Assembly (NCBI RefSeq): GCF_029223525.1
Contig: NZ_JARHTQ010000024.1
Coordinates: forward strand, 1-64,000
DNA from: Streptantibioticus ferralitis
GTDB taxonomy: Bacteria > Actinomycetota > Actinomycetes > Streptomycetales > Streptomycetaceae
DNA length: 64,000 nucleotides
Direction of reading: 5' to 3'
Part shown: positions 39,326-47,931 of the stretch, in pieces
How the letters are laid out: the number at the start of each line of letters is the position of its first letter
How positions within the stretch are numbered: position 1 is the first letter of the stretch
Program-made: the position numbers and the translations under genes
Notes under the pieces: model-generated
What the model saw: the letters and a program-made list of their open reading frames with translations, nothing else
Databases searched by the model: none
Told to the model about the DNA's origin: nothing

Positions 39326-39348
39326 AAGGTACTATCCCGATCCATTGG
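39326..39348. promoter_or_regulatory. Bipartite motif AAGGTA-N10-CCATTGG, copy 2
   Basis: AAGGTA at 39326 and CCATTGG at 39342 repeat copy 1 with identical 10-bp spacing, 20-42 bp before the PuuD-like start. The spacer holds TACTAT, which could be a -10 hexamer. Confidence 0.5.
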
Positions 39349-39367
39349 CGGCGACGGGAGGACACCG

Positions 39368-40087
39368 GTGGGAAGGCCACTGATCGGCATCAGCACGTAC
39401 TGGGAGGCCTCGGCACGCTATCGGGTGTGGGACATGCCCGCGGCGCTGCTGCCGGCCGGCTATCCGCGCATCGTGCAGGCGGCCGGGGCACTGGCCGTCA
39501 TGCTCCCGCCGGATGACCCGCAGGCGGCGCGGGAGGCGGTGGCGCGCCTGGACGGCCTGGTGATCGCGGGCGGGGAGGATGTCGACCCCAGCCGCTACTC
39601 GGCCGAGCCGCACCCGAGGACCGGGCCACCCGCGCGGGAGCGCGACGCATGGGAACTCGCGCTGATCGAGGCCGCGTTGGCCTCGGGAACCCCGCTGCTC
39701 GGCATCTGCCGCGGAATGCAACTGCTCAACGTCGCACTGGGCGGCACCCTGGTACAGCATCTGCCGGACGAGGTGGGCCACACCGGCCACGCCGAGGCGG
39801 ACGGCATCTTCGGCAGCCACCGGATCTTCCCGGTCTCCGGCACCCGGCTGGCCGCCGCGCTGCCGGAACCGGTGGACGTTCCCACCTTCCACCACCAGGC
39901 CGTACGTCGCCTCGGCAGCGGCCTGATCCCCAGCGCCCACGCGGCCGACGGCACCGTGGAGGCGGTGGAGCTGCCGAACGCCCGCTTCGCCCTGGCCGTC
40001 CAGTGGCATCCGGAGATGGCCGACGACCCCCGCGTACTGAGCGCACTGGTGATGGCGGCGACGGACGCGGCACAGACGGTCGGCTGA
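39368..40087 (+). CDS. Gamma-glutamyl-gamma-aminobutyrate hydrolase family protein (PuuD-like)
   Basis: A 239-residue class-I glutamine-amidotransferase-like hydrolase (peptidase C26). The nucleophile is Cys in LLGICRGMQLLN, with the His-Glu pair in VQWHPEM; GLVIAGGEDVDPSRY is also conserved. It would cleave the gamma-glutamyl amide at the end of the pathway, releasing glutamate and the oxidised product (glycine if the substrate is ethanolamine). GTG start with GGGAGG upstream. It carries its own copy of the candidate operator. Confidence 0.92.
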   Translation: MGRPLIGISTYWEASARYRVWDMPAALLPAGYPRIVQAAGALAVMLPPDDPQAAREAVARLDGLVIAGGEDVDPSRYSAEPHPRTGPPARERDAWELALIEAALASGTPLLGICRGMQLLNVALGGTLVQHLPDEVGHTGHAEADGIFGSHRIFPVSGTRLAAALPEPVDVPTFHHQAVRRLGSGLIPSAHAADGTVEAVELPNARFALAVQWHPEMADDPRVLSALVMAATDAAQTVG

Positions 40088-40450
40088 GTACTGGCGCCGG
40101 CCGGAGCACTCCGGCCGCCTGGTGGCGCGGCTCGTTCACGGGTGATCCAACAACCCACTGGAACGCGGACACTTGGGGGCCAGCATATTTTGTCGCGAGT
40201 TGTGAGGTCATAGGGGGCAACCTAGACTTGCTGAACGAGCAGAGTGTTGGTCCGGCCGTGCACGGCTGACGATCCGCGGGCGGTCGAGCCCTTCGAGATC
40301 CTGCGAGTCACCAGGTCCGCGAGCGGTCGCCCAGCTCGCGACCGCGGGATACCGGCTCGGGCGGAGCACCGGCCGGGTCAGGGCCGCCCCTGTGCGATGC
40401 GCGCGGACCGGTCGGCAACCCCGACTTCCTCACCTTGTCGAGGAGAGGTC
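40088..40450 (+). promoter_or_regulatory. Upstream region of the secreted 155-aa protein
   Basis: This 363-bp gap has no credible gene. Around 40170-40240 the DNA turns AT-richer (CAGCATATTTTGTCGCGAG) and contains TAGACT (about 40225-40230), a plausible -10 hexamer with TTGTGA-like text upstream. The remaining 200 bp before the ATG at 40451 would be a long leader; AGGAGAGG lies directly before the start. Confidence 0.35.
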
Positions 40451-40918
40451 ATGCGCCCGCTCGTCCGCTCGAAGCGCAACCGGACACGGCGCTTCGCGGT
40501 GGCCGCGGTATCGACCGCCGCGGCTGTCCTCGGTGTCACGACGGCGGCCCCCGCGGTGCCCGCCACACCGGCGGCGTCGAGCCGAGCGGTCACCTCGACC
40601 GATCTCAGGAAGGACCCGCTGCGCGCGCCCTTCCTGTTCAAGTACGCCTTCAACGGGCATCTCAAGATCGGCGGCGGCTACTTCACCATGGGCGGCCGGG
40701 TCGCCCTGTTCGTCAGGTACAACAACGGCACGGTGGCCTTCTCAAGGGTCGTGATAGCTCAGCCGCACCCCATCACCCCTGGTGGGACCATCTATGTGGA
40801 GACGACGCTGCTCGCTCCCTGCGCTCCGTTCAGCAATGCCTACGCGCAGGCGTACGACTACAACACCCGGACCTGGACGGCCACGCTTCCGGTGACGGTC
40901 TGCGTACGGTTCGACTGA
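40451..40918 (+). CDS. Small secreted protein of unknown function
   Basis: A 155-residue exported protein. The basic N-terminus (RSKRNRTRR) and hydrophobic core (FAVAAVSTAAAVLGVTTAAP) with an Ala-rich cleavage region form a signal peptide. The mature part of about 110 residues is rich in aromatic and beta-branched residues (FKYAFNGHLKIGGGYFTMGG, VALFVRYNNGTVAF). It has two Cys (APCAPF and VTVCVRFD) that could form one disulfide. I do not recognise the family; a small beta-sandwich is plausible. Confidence 0.8.
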   Translation: MRPLVRSKRNRTRRFAVAAVSTAAAVLGVTTAAPAVPATPAASSRAVTSTDLRKDPLRAPFLFKYAFNGHLKIGGGYFTMGGRVALFVRYNNGTVAFSRVVIAQPHPITPGGTIYVETTLLAPCAPFSNAYAQAYDYNTRTWTATLPVTVCVRFD

Positions 40919-40976
40919 CCACGGTCGGCCGGGGCTGAGCCCCGCGCGGTGGAACCGCTCGGGCAGCGGCCCGGCG

Positions 40977-41927
40977 TCAGGTCCGGTCGTGCACGGCCAC
41001 CCCCGGCCGTCCCCGCGTCAGTGACAGCAGATCACGTGAAGGGCCCGTCGGGCGTTGGCCGGTAGGCCAGACGGCGCGCAGCTCGCGGGTCAACCGGACG
41101 CCTTCGACCGGGACTTCCACCATCCGGCGGGCCGCCAGTTCGTCGGCGACGGCGAGTTCGCTCAGTACGGCGGGGCCCGCACCGCTGATCACCGCGGCCT
41201 TGACCGCCGTGGTCGAGGACAGTTCGAGCAGTGGCGCCGCGAGGCCGCCGTGTCCCGCTAGGGCCGCATCCAGCACCTGGCGGGTGCCGGAGCCCTCCTC
41301 CCGCAGGATCAGCGGGGTCGCCGCCAACTCCCGCGCCGGGACCGGTCGCCGGCGCTTCGACCATGGGTGGCCCGGTGCCGTGACGACGACCAGGCGGTCC
41401 TTCGCGACGGTCACCGCGTCAAGGCCGCCCGGCACGTCGACGCCTTCCACGAAACCCAGTTCGGCCTCCGCGTCACGCAACCGGCGGACCACCGCCGCCG
41501 AGTTCCCTGCGAGCAGCGAGACCGCCGTGCCGGGCCGCTGGCCGTGCAGCGCGATCAGCCAGCCGGGCAGCAGGTACTCGGCGATGGTCATGCTGGCGGC
41601 GATGCGCAGCCGGGAGTCGCGGCGGTCCCGCAGCGCCTGCGCGCCCACGTCGAACTCCTCGGCCGCCTCGACCACCCGGCGCGCCCAGTCGGTGACCAGC
41701 GCCCCGGCGTCGGTGAGCCGGGAGCCGGACGGCGAGCGGGTCACCAGCCCCACGCCGAGTTGCCGTTCCATCGCGCGGATGCGGCTGCTGGCGGCGGGCT
41801 GGGTGATGCCGAGTTCCCGTGCGGCCCGGCCGAGGCTGCCGAGCCGGGCTACGGCGAGCAGTAGTTCCATCGCGCCGAGATCCGGCACCCGGTAGGACAG
41901 CGGTTGTCTCGCACTCTCGCCACTCAT
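40977..41927 (-). CDS. LysR-family transcriptional regulator
   Basis: A 316-residue LysR regulator with an N-terminal winged helix (about residues 17-77, ARLGSLGRAARELGITQPAASSRIRAMERQLG) and a periplasmic-binding-like effector domain (about 105-300). It is divergent from a TDT-family transporter, with about 70 bp between starts, the usual arrangement for a LysR regulator and its target. The inter-start DNA has the AT-rich dyad-like TTATGCCCTCATAG (about 41938-41951). Confidence 0.93.
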   Translation of the reverse strand: MSGESARQPLSYRVPDLGAMELLLAVARLGSLGRAARELGITQPAASSRIRAMERQLGVGLVTRSPSGSRLTDAGALVTDWARRVVEAAEEFDVGAQALRDRRDSRLRIAASMTIAEYLLPGWLIALHGQRPGTAVSLLAGNSAAVVRRLRDAEAELGFVEGVDVPGGLDAVTVAKDRLVVVTAPGHPWSKRRRPVPARELAATPLILREEGSGTRQVLDAALAGHGGLAAPLLELSSTTAVKAAVISGAGPAVLSELAVADELAARRMVEVPVEGVRLTRELRAVWPTGQRPTGPSRDLLSLTRGRPGVAVHDRT

Positions 41928-41997
41928 AACCCCAGCTTATGCCCTCATAGACAGATACCCCCTGGTGAGCGGGACAGCGGGCGGCGAGCGTGGAGGC

Positions 41998-43119
41998 ATG
42001 GCCACTCTCGCGCCCGTGCGCTCCTCCGCCCCGACCGAGCCGGACCGCCCGTCGGCGGCACCGCTGCGGCAGCTCGGTCCCAACTGGTACGCGACCGTGA
42101 TGGGCACCGCCATCGTGGCCAACGCGGGTGCCGCGCTGCCCGGTCATCCGTCCTGGCTGCGCACCCCGTGCGTCATCGTCTGGGCGCTGTCGGCGGCGAT
42201 GCTGGCCGCCCTGCTCGGCGCCCGCGCCGGGCACTGGCTGCGGCACGCCGACCGGGCCAGGGAGCAACTGCTCGACCCGGCGGTCGCGCCGTTCTACGGC
42301 TGCCTGTCGATGGCCCTGCTCGCGGTGGGCGCCGGGACGCTGTCCGTCGGCGCCGGGGTGATCGGGACACCGGCGGCGGTCGCAGTGGACGCGGCTCTGT
42401 GGGTGGCGGGCACCGCGACCGGTCTGCTGATCGCCACGGCGATCCCGTATCTGATGGTGGCCAGGCACCAGATCGCCCGGGGCAGCGCGTCGCCGGTGTG
42501 GCTGCTGCCGGTGGTGGCGCCGATGGTGTCGGCCGCGACCGGCCCGGCGCTGGTGCCGCATCTGCCGAACGGCCAGTGGCGGGCGGCGATGCTGCTGGGC
42601 TGCTATGCGATGTTCGGGCTCAGTCTGCTGGCGACGCTGGTGATACTGCCGGTGGTCTTCGCCCGGCTGACGTACGAGGGGCCGTTGCCGCTCGCGCTCA
42701 CCCCGACGCTGTTCCTGGTGCTGGGACCGCTCGGCCAGTCGACCACCGCGGTGGGCAACGTCGCCGACGCCGCACCCGGCCTGGGCCAGGCCTGGTACGC
42801 GCATCTGATGGGCGGCTTCGCGGTGCTGTACGGGGTGCCGGTGACGGGTTTCGCCCTGCTGTGGCTGGCACTGGCCGGAGCCATGGTGGTACGCGCGGCA
42901 CGCCGCGGCATGCCGTTCGCGATGACGTGGTGGGCGTTCACCTTCCCGGTCGGCACCTGTGTCACCGGCGCGGCGAGCCTGGCCCGGCACACCGGGACGG
43001 ATGTCTTCGGCTGGCTGGCCGCCGGGCTGTACGTACTGCTGGTGGCGGCCTGGGGCACCGCCGCGCTGCGGACGGCTCGCGGACTGATCAGCGGTGCGCT
43101 GCTCGCAGCGCCGCGCTGA
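41998..43119 (+). CDS. TDT-family (TehA/SLAC1-like) transporter
   Basis: A 373-residue integral membrane protein with about ten helices, starting at LGPNWYATVMGTAIVANAGAA, the conserved N-terminal segment of tellurite-resistance/dicarboxylate transporters. Central PYLMVARHQIARG and GPLGQSTTAVGNVAD and the C-terminal WWAFTFPVGTCVTGA match the family. The substrate (C4-dicarboxylate, anion or sulfite) is not resolved. The ATG follows TGGAGG. It shares an intergenic region with a LysR regulator, and its 3' end overlaps the convergent BtuF-like gene by 32 bp. Confidence 0.87.
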   Translation: MATLAPVRSSAPTEPDRPSAAPLRQLGPNWYATVMGTAIVANAGAALPGHPSWLRTPCVIVWALSAAMLAALLGARAGHWLRHADRAREQLLDPAVAPFYGCLSMALLAVGAGTLSVGAGVIGTPAAVAVDAALWVAGTATGLLIATAIPYLMVARHQIARGSASPVWLLPVVAPMVSAATGPALVPHLPNGQWRAAMLLGCYAMFGLSLLATLVILPVVFARLTYEGPLPLALTPTLFLVLGPLGQSTTAVGNVADAAPGLGQAWYAHLMGGFAVLYGVPVTGFALLWLALAGAMVVRAARRGMPFAMTWWAFTFPVGTCVTGAASLARHTGTDVFGWLAAGLYVLLVAAWGTAALRTARGLISGALLAAPR

Positions 43120-43807
43120 TGACGTCCGGCGCCTCCCGCAACGAGGGCCCGTACCAGGTGAGATGGCGCCCGCTGACCAGTGCCGCGGGCAGACCGGGGA
43201 ACGCCTCCGGGCCGTCGTCGGCGGTGAAGCGGTACGGCTCGTCGGGCAGTACCACCAACTCGGCCCCGGACGCGTTCAGTTCACCGATCGGGATGCGCGG
43301 ATACCGGTCGGGGTGACCGGCGTAGAGGTTGCCGACACCGAGGCGGGCGAGCACATCGCCCGCGAAGGTGTCCCGTCCGCACACCATCCAGGGCCGCCGC
43401 CAGATCGGCACGATGGCCGGGACCCGGCGGGTGGTCGGCGGAACCCGCCGCCAGACGGCTTCGGCCTCGGCCAGCCAGGCCGGACGGGGCAGCCCGCAGC
43501 CGTCGACCAGCACCCGGTGGAGTTCGGTGAACGCCTGCTCCAGGGTGCGAACCTCGGTGACCAGGACGTCAAGCCCGGCGTCACGCAGCGCGGCCAGGTC
43601 CGGTGGGCGGTTCTCCTCCTCGTTGGCGATGACGAGGTCGGGCGAAAGGGCGGCGATCCGTTCGGTGTCCGGGTTCTTGGTGCCGCCGATCCGGACGACG
43701 TCGAGGTCGGACGGGTGGCTGCACCAGTCGGTGGCGCCGACCAGCAGTTCCGGCCGGGTGGCGGCGACGGCCTCGGTGAGCGAGGGGACGAGCGAGACGA
43801 CACGCAT
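43088..43807 (-). CDS. BtuF-like helical-backbone metal-receptor protein, cytosolic
   Basis: A 239-residue protein with the two-lobed fold of cobalamin/siderophore-binding proteins: MRVVSLVPSLTEAVAA, LVGATDWCSHP, GGTKNPDTERIAALSPDLVIANEEEN, PIWRRPWMVCGRDTFAGDVLARLG and ELVVLPDEPYRFTADD. It has no signal peptide or lipobox, so it is probably cytosolic, and no permease or ATPase lies beside it. The ligand is unknown. ATG at 43807 chosen; a GTG two codons earlier is possible. Confidence 0.83.
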   Translation of the reverse strand: MRVVSLVPSLTEAVAATRPELLVGATDWCSHPSDLDVVRIGGTKNPDTERIAALSPDLVIANEEENRPPDLAALRDAGLDVLVTEVRTLEQAFTELHRVLVDGCGLPRPAWLAEAEAVWRRVPPTTRRVPAIVPIWRRPWMVCGRDTFAGDVLARLGVGNLYAGHPDRYPRIPIGELNASGAELVVLPDEPYRFTADDGPEAFPGLPAALVSGRHLTWYGPSLREAPDVISAALRAAHR

Positions 43808-43895
43808 GACCACAGTTTCGCCGATCCGCCGGCGCCGGTCGGCCCCGCTGGTCAGGCGGGGGTCCGCGGGGTGGCCCGCAGACCCCCGGTAGGCA

Positions 43896-45701
43896 TCAGT
43901 GCCCGGAGACCGGTGCCATCTTGTCGACCAGGCCGGGGTGCGACTTCAGCCAGGTCCGCACCCCCTGCTGCTCGTTGCCCTGCCCGGCGTCCTGGATCGC
44001 CGCCTCCAGACCGGTCAGGTCCTTCTCGTCCATGTGGAAGTTCTTCAGCCATCCGGCGACCGCCGGATCGTTCTTCGCGAACTTCCTGGACGCCAGGGTG
44101 TGGATCCGGTCACCGGTGCCGAAGGCGCCCTGCGGATCCTGCAGCTTGGTCAGCGAGTACTTGCTGTACGCCCAGTGCGGCGACCACAGCACCACCGCCA
44201 CCGGCTCCTTCTTGGCGTACGAGCGCTCCAGTTGGGCCAGCATGCCCGCGGTGCTGCCGGTGGTGAGCTGGTACTCCTTGTCCAGCCCGTACGCGGCAAG
44301 GACCTTGGTGCGCAGCAGGTTCATCTCACCCGCGCCCGGCTCGATGCCGATGATCCGGCCGCCGAATGCCGAGGCCTTGCCTCGCAGGTCGGCGAGCGAC
44401 TTCACGTCCTTCACGTAACCGGGAACGCTGATCTCCAACGAGGTCGGCCCGTACCACGAGCCGAGGTCGGCCAGGTCCTTGCCGTACTGCTGCCAGTACT
44501 GGGCGTGCGTGGTGGGCAGCCAGGAGTCGGTCTCGAAGTCGATGGAGCCGCCGGCCATACCGGTGTACAGGGCGCCGACGTCGTACGTCTTGGCGTTGAC
44601 GGTGTAGCCGCGCTGTTCGAGCACCTCCTTCCAAAGGAACGAGGAGGCGATGCCCTCGTCCCAGGGGATGTATCCGAGGTTGACGGTCTTGCCCTTGCCC
44701 ACGTCCTTGCCCGCCGCGACCTGCGTTCCGCCGCCGGATCCGCCGAAGACGCCCATGCCCCCGGCGACCAGGGCGAGGACCACGATGCCCGCCATGGCGA
44801 CCGCGGTGTTCGGCCGGTAGCTCCAGATCCGCGCGCCGCGCAGCGCGTCGGCCTTGGCCAGGGCACGGCGGCCGAGCGGGGAGACCTGACTGCCGAGGGC
44901 GCCGGTCATCCGGTCCAGATACATGGCGAGGATGACGACAGCGGTGCCGCCTTCGAAGCCCAGCCCCACGTTGACCTGGCTGATCGCGGTGAAGACCGAG
45001 GCGCCGAGGCCGCCCGCGCCGACCATGCCCGCGATCACGACCATGGACAGCGCCAGCATGATGACCTGGTTGATACCGGCCATGATGGTGGGCAGCGCCA
45101 GCGGCAGCTGCACCCGCAGCAGGACGTTGCGCGCGGTGGTGCCGAACGCCTCGGCGGCCTCGACGAGTTCGCCGTCCACCTGCCGGATGCCGAGTTCGGT
45201 CATCCGGACCCCGGGCGCCATGGCGAAGACGATGGTGGCGATGACGCCCGGTACCACCCCGAGGCCGAAGAAGAAGATGCCCGGGATCAGGTAGACGAAG
45301 GCGGGCATCGTCTGCATGACGTCCAGCACCGGCCGCAGCACGGTGCTGACGGTGCGGCTGCGACCGGCCCAGATGCCCAGCGGTACGGCGAGCACGATGG
45401 TGATCACCGTCGCGACCAGGACCAGCGAAAGGGTCTGCATCGCGGCGTCCCACTGCTGGACGGAGTCGATGAGCGCGAAGCCCGCGAAGGCCAGGACACC
45501 GGCGGTCAGCCCGCGCAGCCACAGTGCCAGCACCGCGAAGATGCCCGCCAGCAGCAGCGGTTCGGGCGCGGACAGCACCGCGTTGACGCCGTCGTACATG
45601 TGCGAGACGACGGCGGTGACGAGGTCGAAGAGCCAGCCGAGATGGTCGCGCAGGAAGGCGACCGCGCTGTCGGCCCAGTGACCGAGTTGCAGCCTAGGCA
45701 C
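43896..45701 (-). CDS. Glycine betaine/proline ABC permease fused to substrate-binding domain
   Basis: A 601-residue fusion. Residues 1-320 form the permease with about six helices, the EAA-like loop ELVEAAEAFGTTARNVLLRVQLPLA and AGMVGAGGLG. A further transmembrane segment (AGIVVLALVAGGMGVFGG) tethers a C-terminal OpuAC-type binding domain (about 340-601) with LGYIPWDEGIASSFLWKEVLEQ, DSWLPTTHAQYW and VVLWSPHWAYSKY, whose Trp residues build the quaternary-amine cage. It overlaps the ATPase gene by 8 bp. Uptake of glycine betaine or a related osmolyte is expected. Confidence 0.93.
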   Translation of the reverse strand: MPRLQLGHWADSAVAFLRDHLGWLFDLVTAVVSHMYDGVNAVLSAPEPLLLAGIFAVLALWLRGLTAGVLAFAGFALIDSVQQWDAAMQTLSLVLVATVITIVLAVPLGIWAGRSRTVSTVLRPVLDVMQTMPAFVYLIPGIFFFGLGVVPGVIATIVFAMAPGVRMTELGIRQVDGELVEAAEAFGTTARNVLLRVQLPLALPTIMAGINQVIMLALSMVVIAGMVGAGGLGASVFTAISQVNVGLGFEGGTAVVILAMYLDRMTGALGSQVSPLGRRALAKADALRGARIWSYRPNTAVAMAGIVVLALVAGGMGVFGGSGGGTQVAAGKDVGKGKTVNLGYIPWDEGIASSFLWKEVLEQRGYTVNAKTYDVGALYTGMAGGSIDFETDSWLPTTHAQYWQQYGKDLADLGSWYGPTSLEISVPGYVKDVKSLADLRGKASAFGGRIIGIEPGAGEMNLLRTKVLAAYGLDKEYQLTTGSTAGMLAQLERSYAKKEPVAVVLWSPHWAYSKYSLTKLQDPQGAFGTGDRIHTLASRKFAKNDPAVAGWLKNFHMDEKDLTGLEAAIQDAGQGNEQQGVRTWLKSHPGLVDKMAPVSGH

Positions 45702-46770
45702 CGGCGGCCTCCTTCTCCCGGGGAGACAGATCGCACGGCACCTGCGGCCCGTCGTAGTCGCCGAGCAGGGTCAGCACCCGCTGGCGTGGGACGACGCCGA
45801 CCAGTTCGCCCCCTTCGCCGCGTACCGCGACCGGGTGCGGGACCCGGGCGCTGACCGCGAGCAGCTCCGCGAGCGTGGTCCGCGGTGTGACGGTCTGGCA
45901 GCCGCAGTCACCGGCGTCGGGCCGGGACGGCGGCACCATGGCCGCCGCCGCGGTGAGCACCCGCGAGCGGTCCACGTCCTGCACGAAGGACGCCACATAG
46001 TCGTTGGCCGGCTCGACGAGTATCCGCTCGGCGCTGCCGAGCTGCACGATCCGGCCGTCGCGCATCACGGCGATGCGGTCACCGAGCCGCATCGCCTCGT
46101 TGAGGTCGTGGGTGATGAAGACGATGGTCTTGTGCAGACGCCGCTGGAGTTCCAGGAGTTGGTCCTGCATGTCGCGGCGGATCAGCGGGTCGAGGGCGCT
46201 GAACGACTCGTCCATCAACAGCAGTTCGGCGTCGGTGGCCAGCGCCCTGGCCAGGCCCACCCGCTGCTGCATACCGCCGGACAGTTCGTCGGGCCAGGAC
46301 TTCTCCCACCCCTTCAGGCCGACGAGGTCCAGCGCCTCTGCCGCCCGGCGCAGCCGCTCGTCGCGCCGTACGCCCTGTACCTCGAGCCCGTAGGCGGCGT
46401 TCTCCAGCACGCTGCGGTGCGGGAACAGCGCGAAGTGCTGGAAGACCATGCTGATCTTGTGCGAGCGCACCCCGCGCAGTTCGCCGGACGTCAGCGCGGT
46501 CAGGTCCTGACCGTCGAACAGCACGCGTCCGGCAGTGGGCTCCAGCAGGCCGTTGAGCATCCGCAGCACGGTGGACTTACCGGAGCCGGACAGTCCCATG
46601 ATGACGAAGATCTCGCCCGCCTCGACGGTGAAGGAGGCGTCGATCACCGCGGCCGTGCTGCCGCGCTCCCGCAACGCGTCCCGGTCGGCGCCCTGTTGGA
46701 GTTCGCGTACCGCGTCTTGGGGCCGCCGCCCGAAGACTTTGAACAAATGGTCGGCCTGCAGGCTGGACAC
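45694..46770 (-). CDS. Glycine betaine/proline ABC transporter ATP-binding protein
   Basis: A 358-residue ProV/OpuAA-type ATPase with Walker A in GLSGSGKSTVL, Q loop VFQHFALFPH, signature LSGGMQQRVGLARAL and Walker B LLLMDESFSALD. The C-terminal 90 residues form a shortened CBS-like region (VTPRTTLAELL, VVPRQRVLTLL), the ionic-strength sensor in OpuA-type importers. The GTG at 46770 gives the conserved VSSLQADHLFKVFG start; a longer frame is not family-like. It is translated just before the permease-binding fusion. Confidence 0.94.
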   Translation of the reverse strand: MSSLQADHLFKVFGRRPQDAVRELQQGADRDALRERGSTAAVIDASFTVEAGEIFVIMGLSGSGKSTVLRMLNGLLEPTAGRVLFDGQDLTALTSGELRGVRSHKISMVFQHFALFPHRSVLENAAYGLEVQGVRRDERLRRAAEALDLVGLKGWEKSWPDELSGGMQQRVGLARALATDAELLLMDESFSALDPLIRRDMQDQLLELQRRLHKTIVFITHDLNEAMRLGDRIAVMRDGRIVQLGSAERILVEPANDYVASFVQDVDRSRVLTAAAAMVPPSRPDAGDCGCQTVTPRTTLAELLAVSARVPHPVAVRGEGGELVGVVPRQRVLTLLGDYDGPQVPCDLSPREKEAAGA

Positions 46771-46932
46771 TGGCACCTCTCGGGTCGAACGAAAAACGAC
46801 CCGCCGTGCGCCGGGTCCGGTCCGGCGGGCGGCTGCCCGAATTCTCCCCATGCAAACAATCCGTGGCCGAGATCACAGAAAGCAGCGGGTGCGGCGACCG
46901 CCACTCGCGACCGGTAGGGCATCATCGATCGG

Positions 46933-47865
46933 GTGAGCCCACGTCTGATGCTTCTCGACACCGCGAGCCTGTACTTCCGCGCGTACTTCGGCGTTCCCGA
47001 ATCGGTGAAGGCGCCCGACGGCACGCCGGTGAACGCGGTGCGGGGCCTGCTGGACTTCATCGCCCGGCTGGTCGAGGACCACTCCCCCGACGACCTGGTG
47101 GCCTGTATGGACGCCGACTGGCGGCCGCAGTGGCGGGTGGACCTGATCCCGTCGTACAAGGCACACCGGGTCGCGCAGGAGACCGCGACGGGGCCCGACG
47201 TCGAGGACGTGCCGGACGCCCTCTCCCCCCAGGTGCCGGTGATCGAGGCGGTGCTGGACGCGATCGGTATCGCACGGGTGGGGGTCCCGCAGTACGAGGC
47301 CGACGACGTCATCGGCACCTTCGTCGCCCGCTCGAACGGGCCGGTGGACATCGTCACCGGAGACCGCGACCTGTACCAGCTGGTGGATGACGCCCGCGGG
47401 GTACGGGTGCTGTATCCGGTCAAGGGCGTCGGCACCCTGCACATCACCGACGAGGCGGCGCTGCGGGAGAAGTACGGGGTGGACGGGCGCGGCTACGCGG
47501 AACTGGCACTGCTGCGCGGCGACCCGAGCGACGGACTGCCCGGGGTGGCGGGCATCGGCGAGAAGACCGCGGCCAAGCTGCTGGCGAGCTACGGCGACCT
47601 GGCCGGAGTGCTGGCCGCCGTCGACGATCTGGGCTCCAAGCTCACTCCCTCCCAGCGCAAGCGGCTGAACGAGGGCCGCCGCTATCTCGCCGTGGCTCCG
47701 AAGGTCGTCCGGGTCGCGGGGGACGTTCCGCTCCCGGAGGTGAGCACGGCACTGCCGCATCAGCCGCGCGACCCGGAGGCGCTCGGGGCACTGGACACCC
47801 GGTGGGGGCTCGGCGGATCGCTGCAGCGCGTGCTGACGGCGCTGTCCCAGCGGCAGCCGGGTTGA
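46933..47865 (+). CDS. 5'-3' exonuclease (PolA N-domain / FEN-like)
   Basis: A 310-residue flap/5'-3' exonuclease like the PolA N-terminal domain but free-standing. Metal-binding acids are in LLDTASLYFRAYF, CMDADWRPQWR, QYEADDVIG and VTGDRDLYQLV; the helix-hairpin-helix is GVAGIGEKTAAKLL. It would remove RNA primers or act in repair. GTG start, divergent from the betaine transporter operon. Confidence 0.93.
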   Translation: MSPRLMLLDTASLYFRAYFGVPESVKAPDGTPVNAVRGLLDFIARLVEDHSPDDLVACMDADWRPQWRVDLIPSYKAHRVAQETATGPDVEDVPDALSPQVPVIEAVLDAIGIARVGVPQYEADDVIGTFVARSNGPVDIVTGDRDLYQLVDDARGVRVLYPVKGVGTLHITDEAALREKYGVDGRGYAELALLRGDPSDGLPGVAGIGEKTAAKLLASYGDLAGVLAAVDDLGSKLTPSQRKRLNEGRRYLAVAPKVVRVAGDVPLPEVSTALPHQPRDPEALGALDTRWGLGGSLQRVLTALSQRQPG

Positions 47866-47887
47866 CCGGTACCGCATCACCGCCGCA

Positions 47888-47906
47888 TTAGTTAGGCTTG
47901 CCTAAG
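47888..47906 (+). promoter_or_regulatory. Iron box (DmdR/IdeR-type)
   Basis: TTAGTTAGGCTTGCCTAAG contains the palindrome TTAGGC-TT-GCCTAA and closely fits the 19-bp iron box bound by DtxR-family repressors in actinomycetes. It lies 26 bp before the siderophore-interacting protein start, so iron repression is expected. Confidence 0.85.
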
Positions 47907-47931
47907 TCATTCGACGGTCAGGGGAGTCTTC

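Noticed and set aside
46771-46932. Riboswitch before the betaine transporter operon
   Set aside because: The 160-bp gap holds short GC dyads and an AT patch but nothing I could fit to a known osmolyte or c-di-AMP riboswitch.
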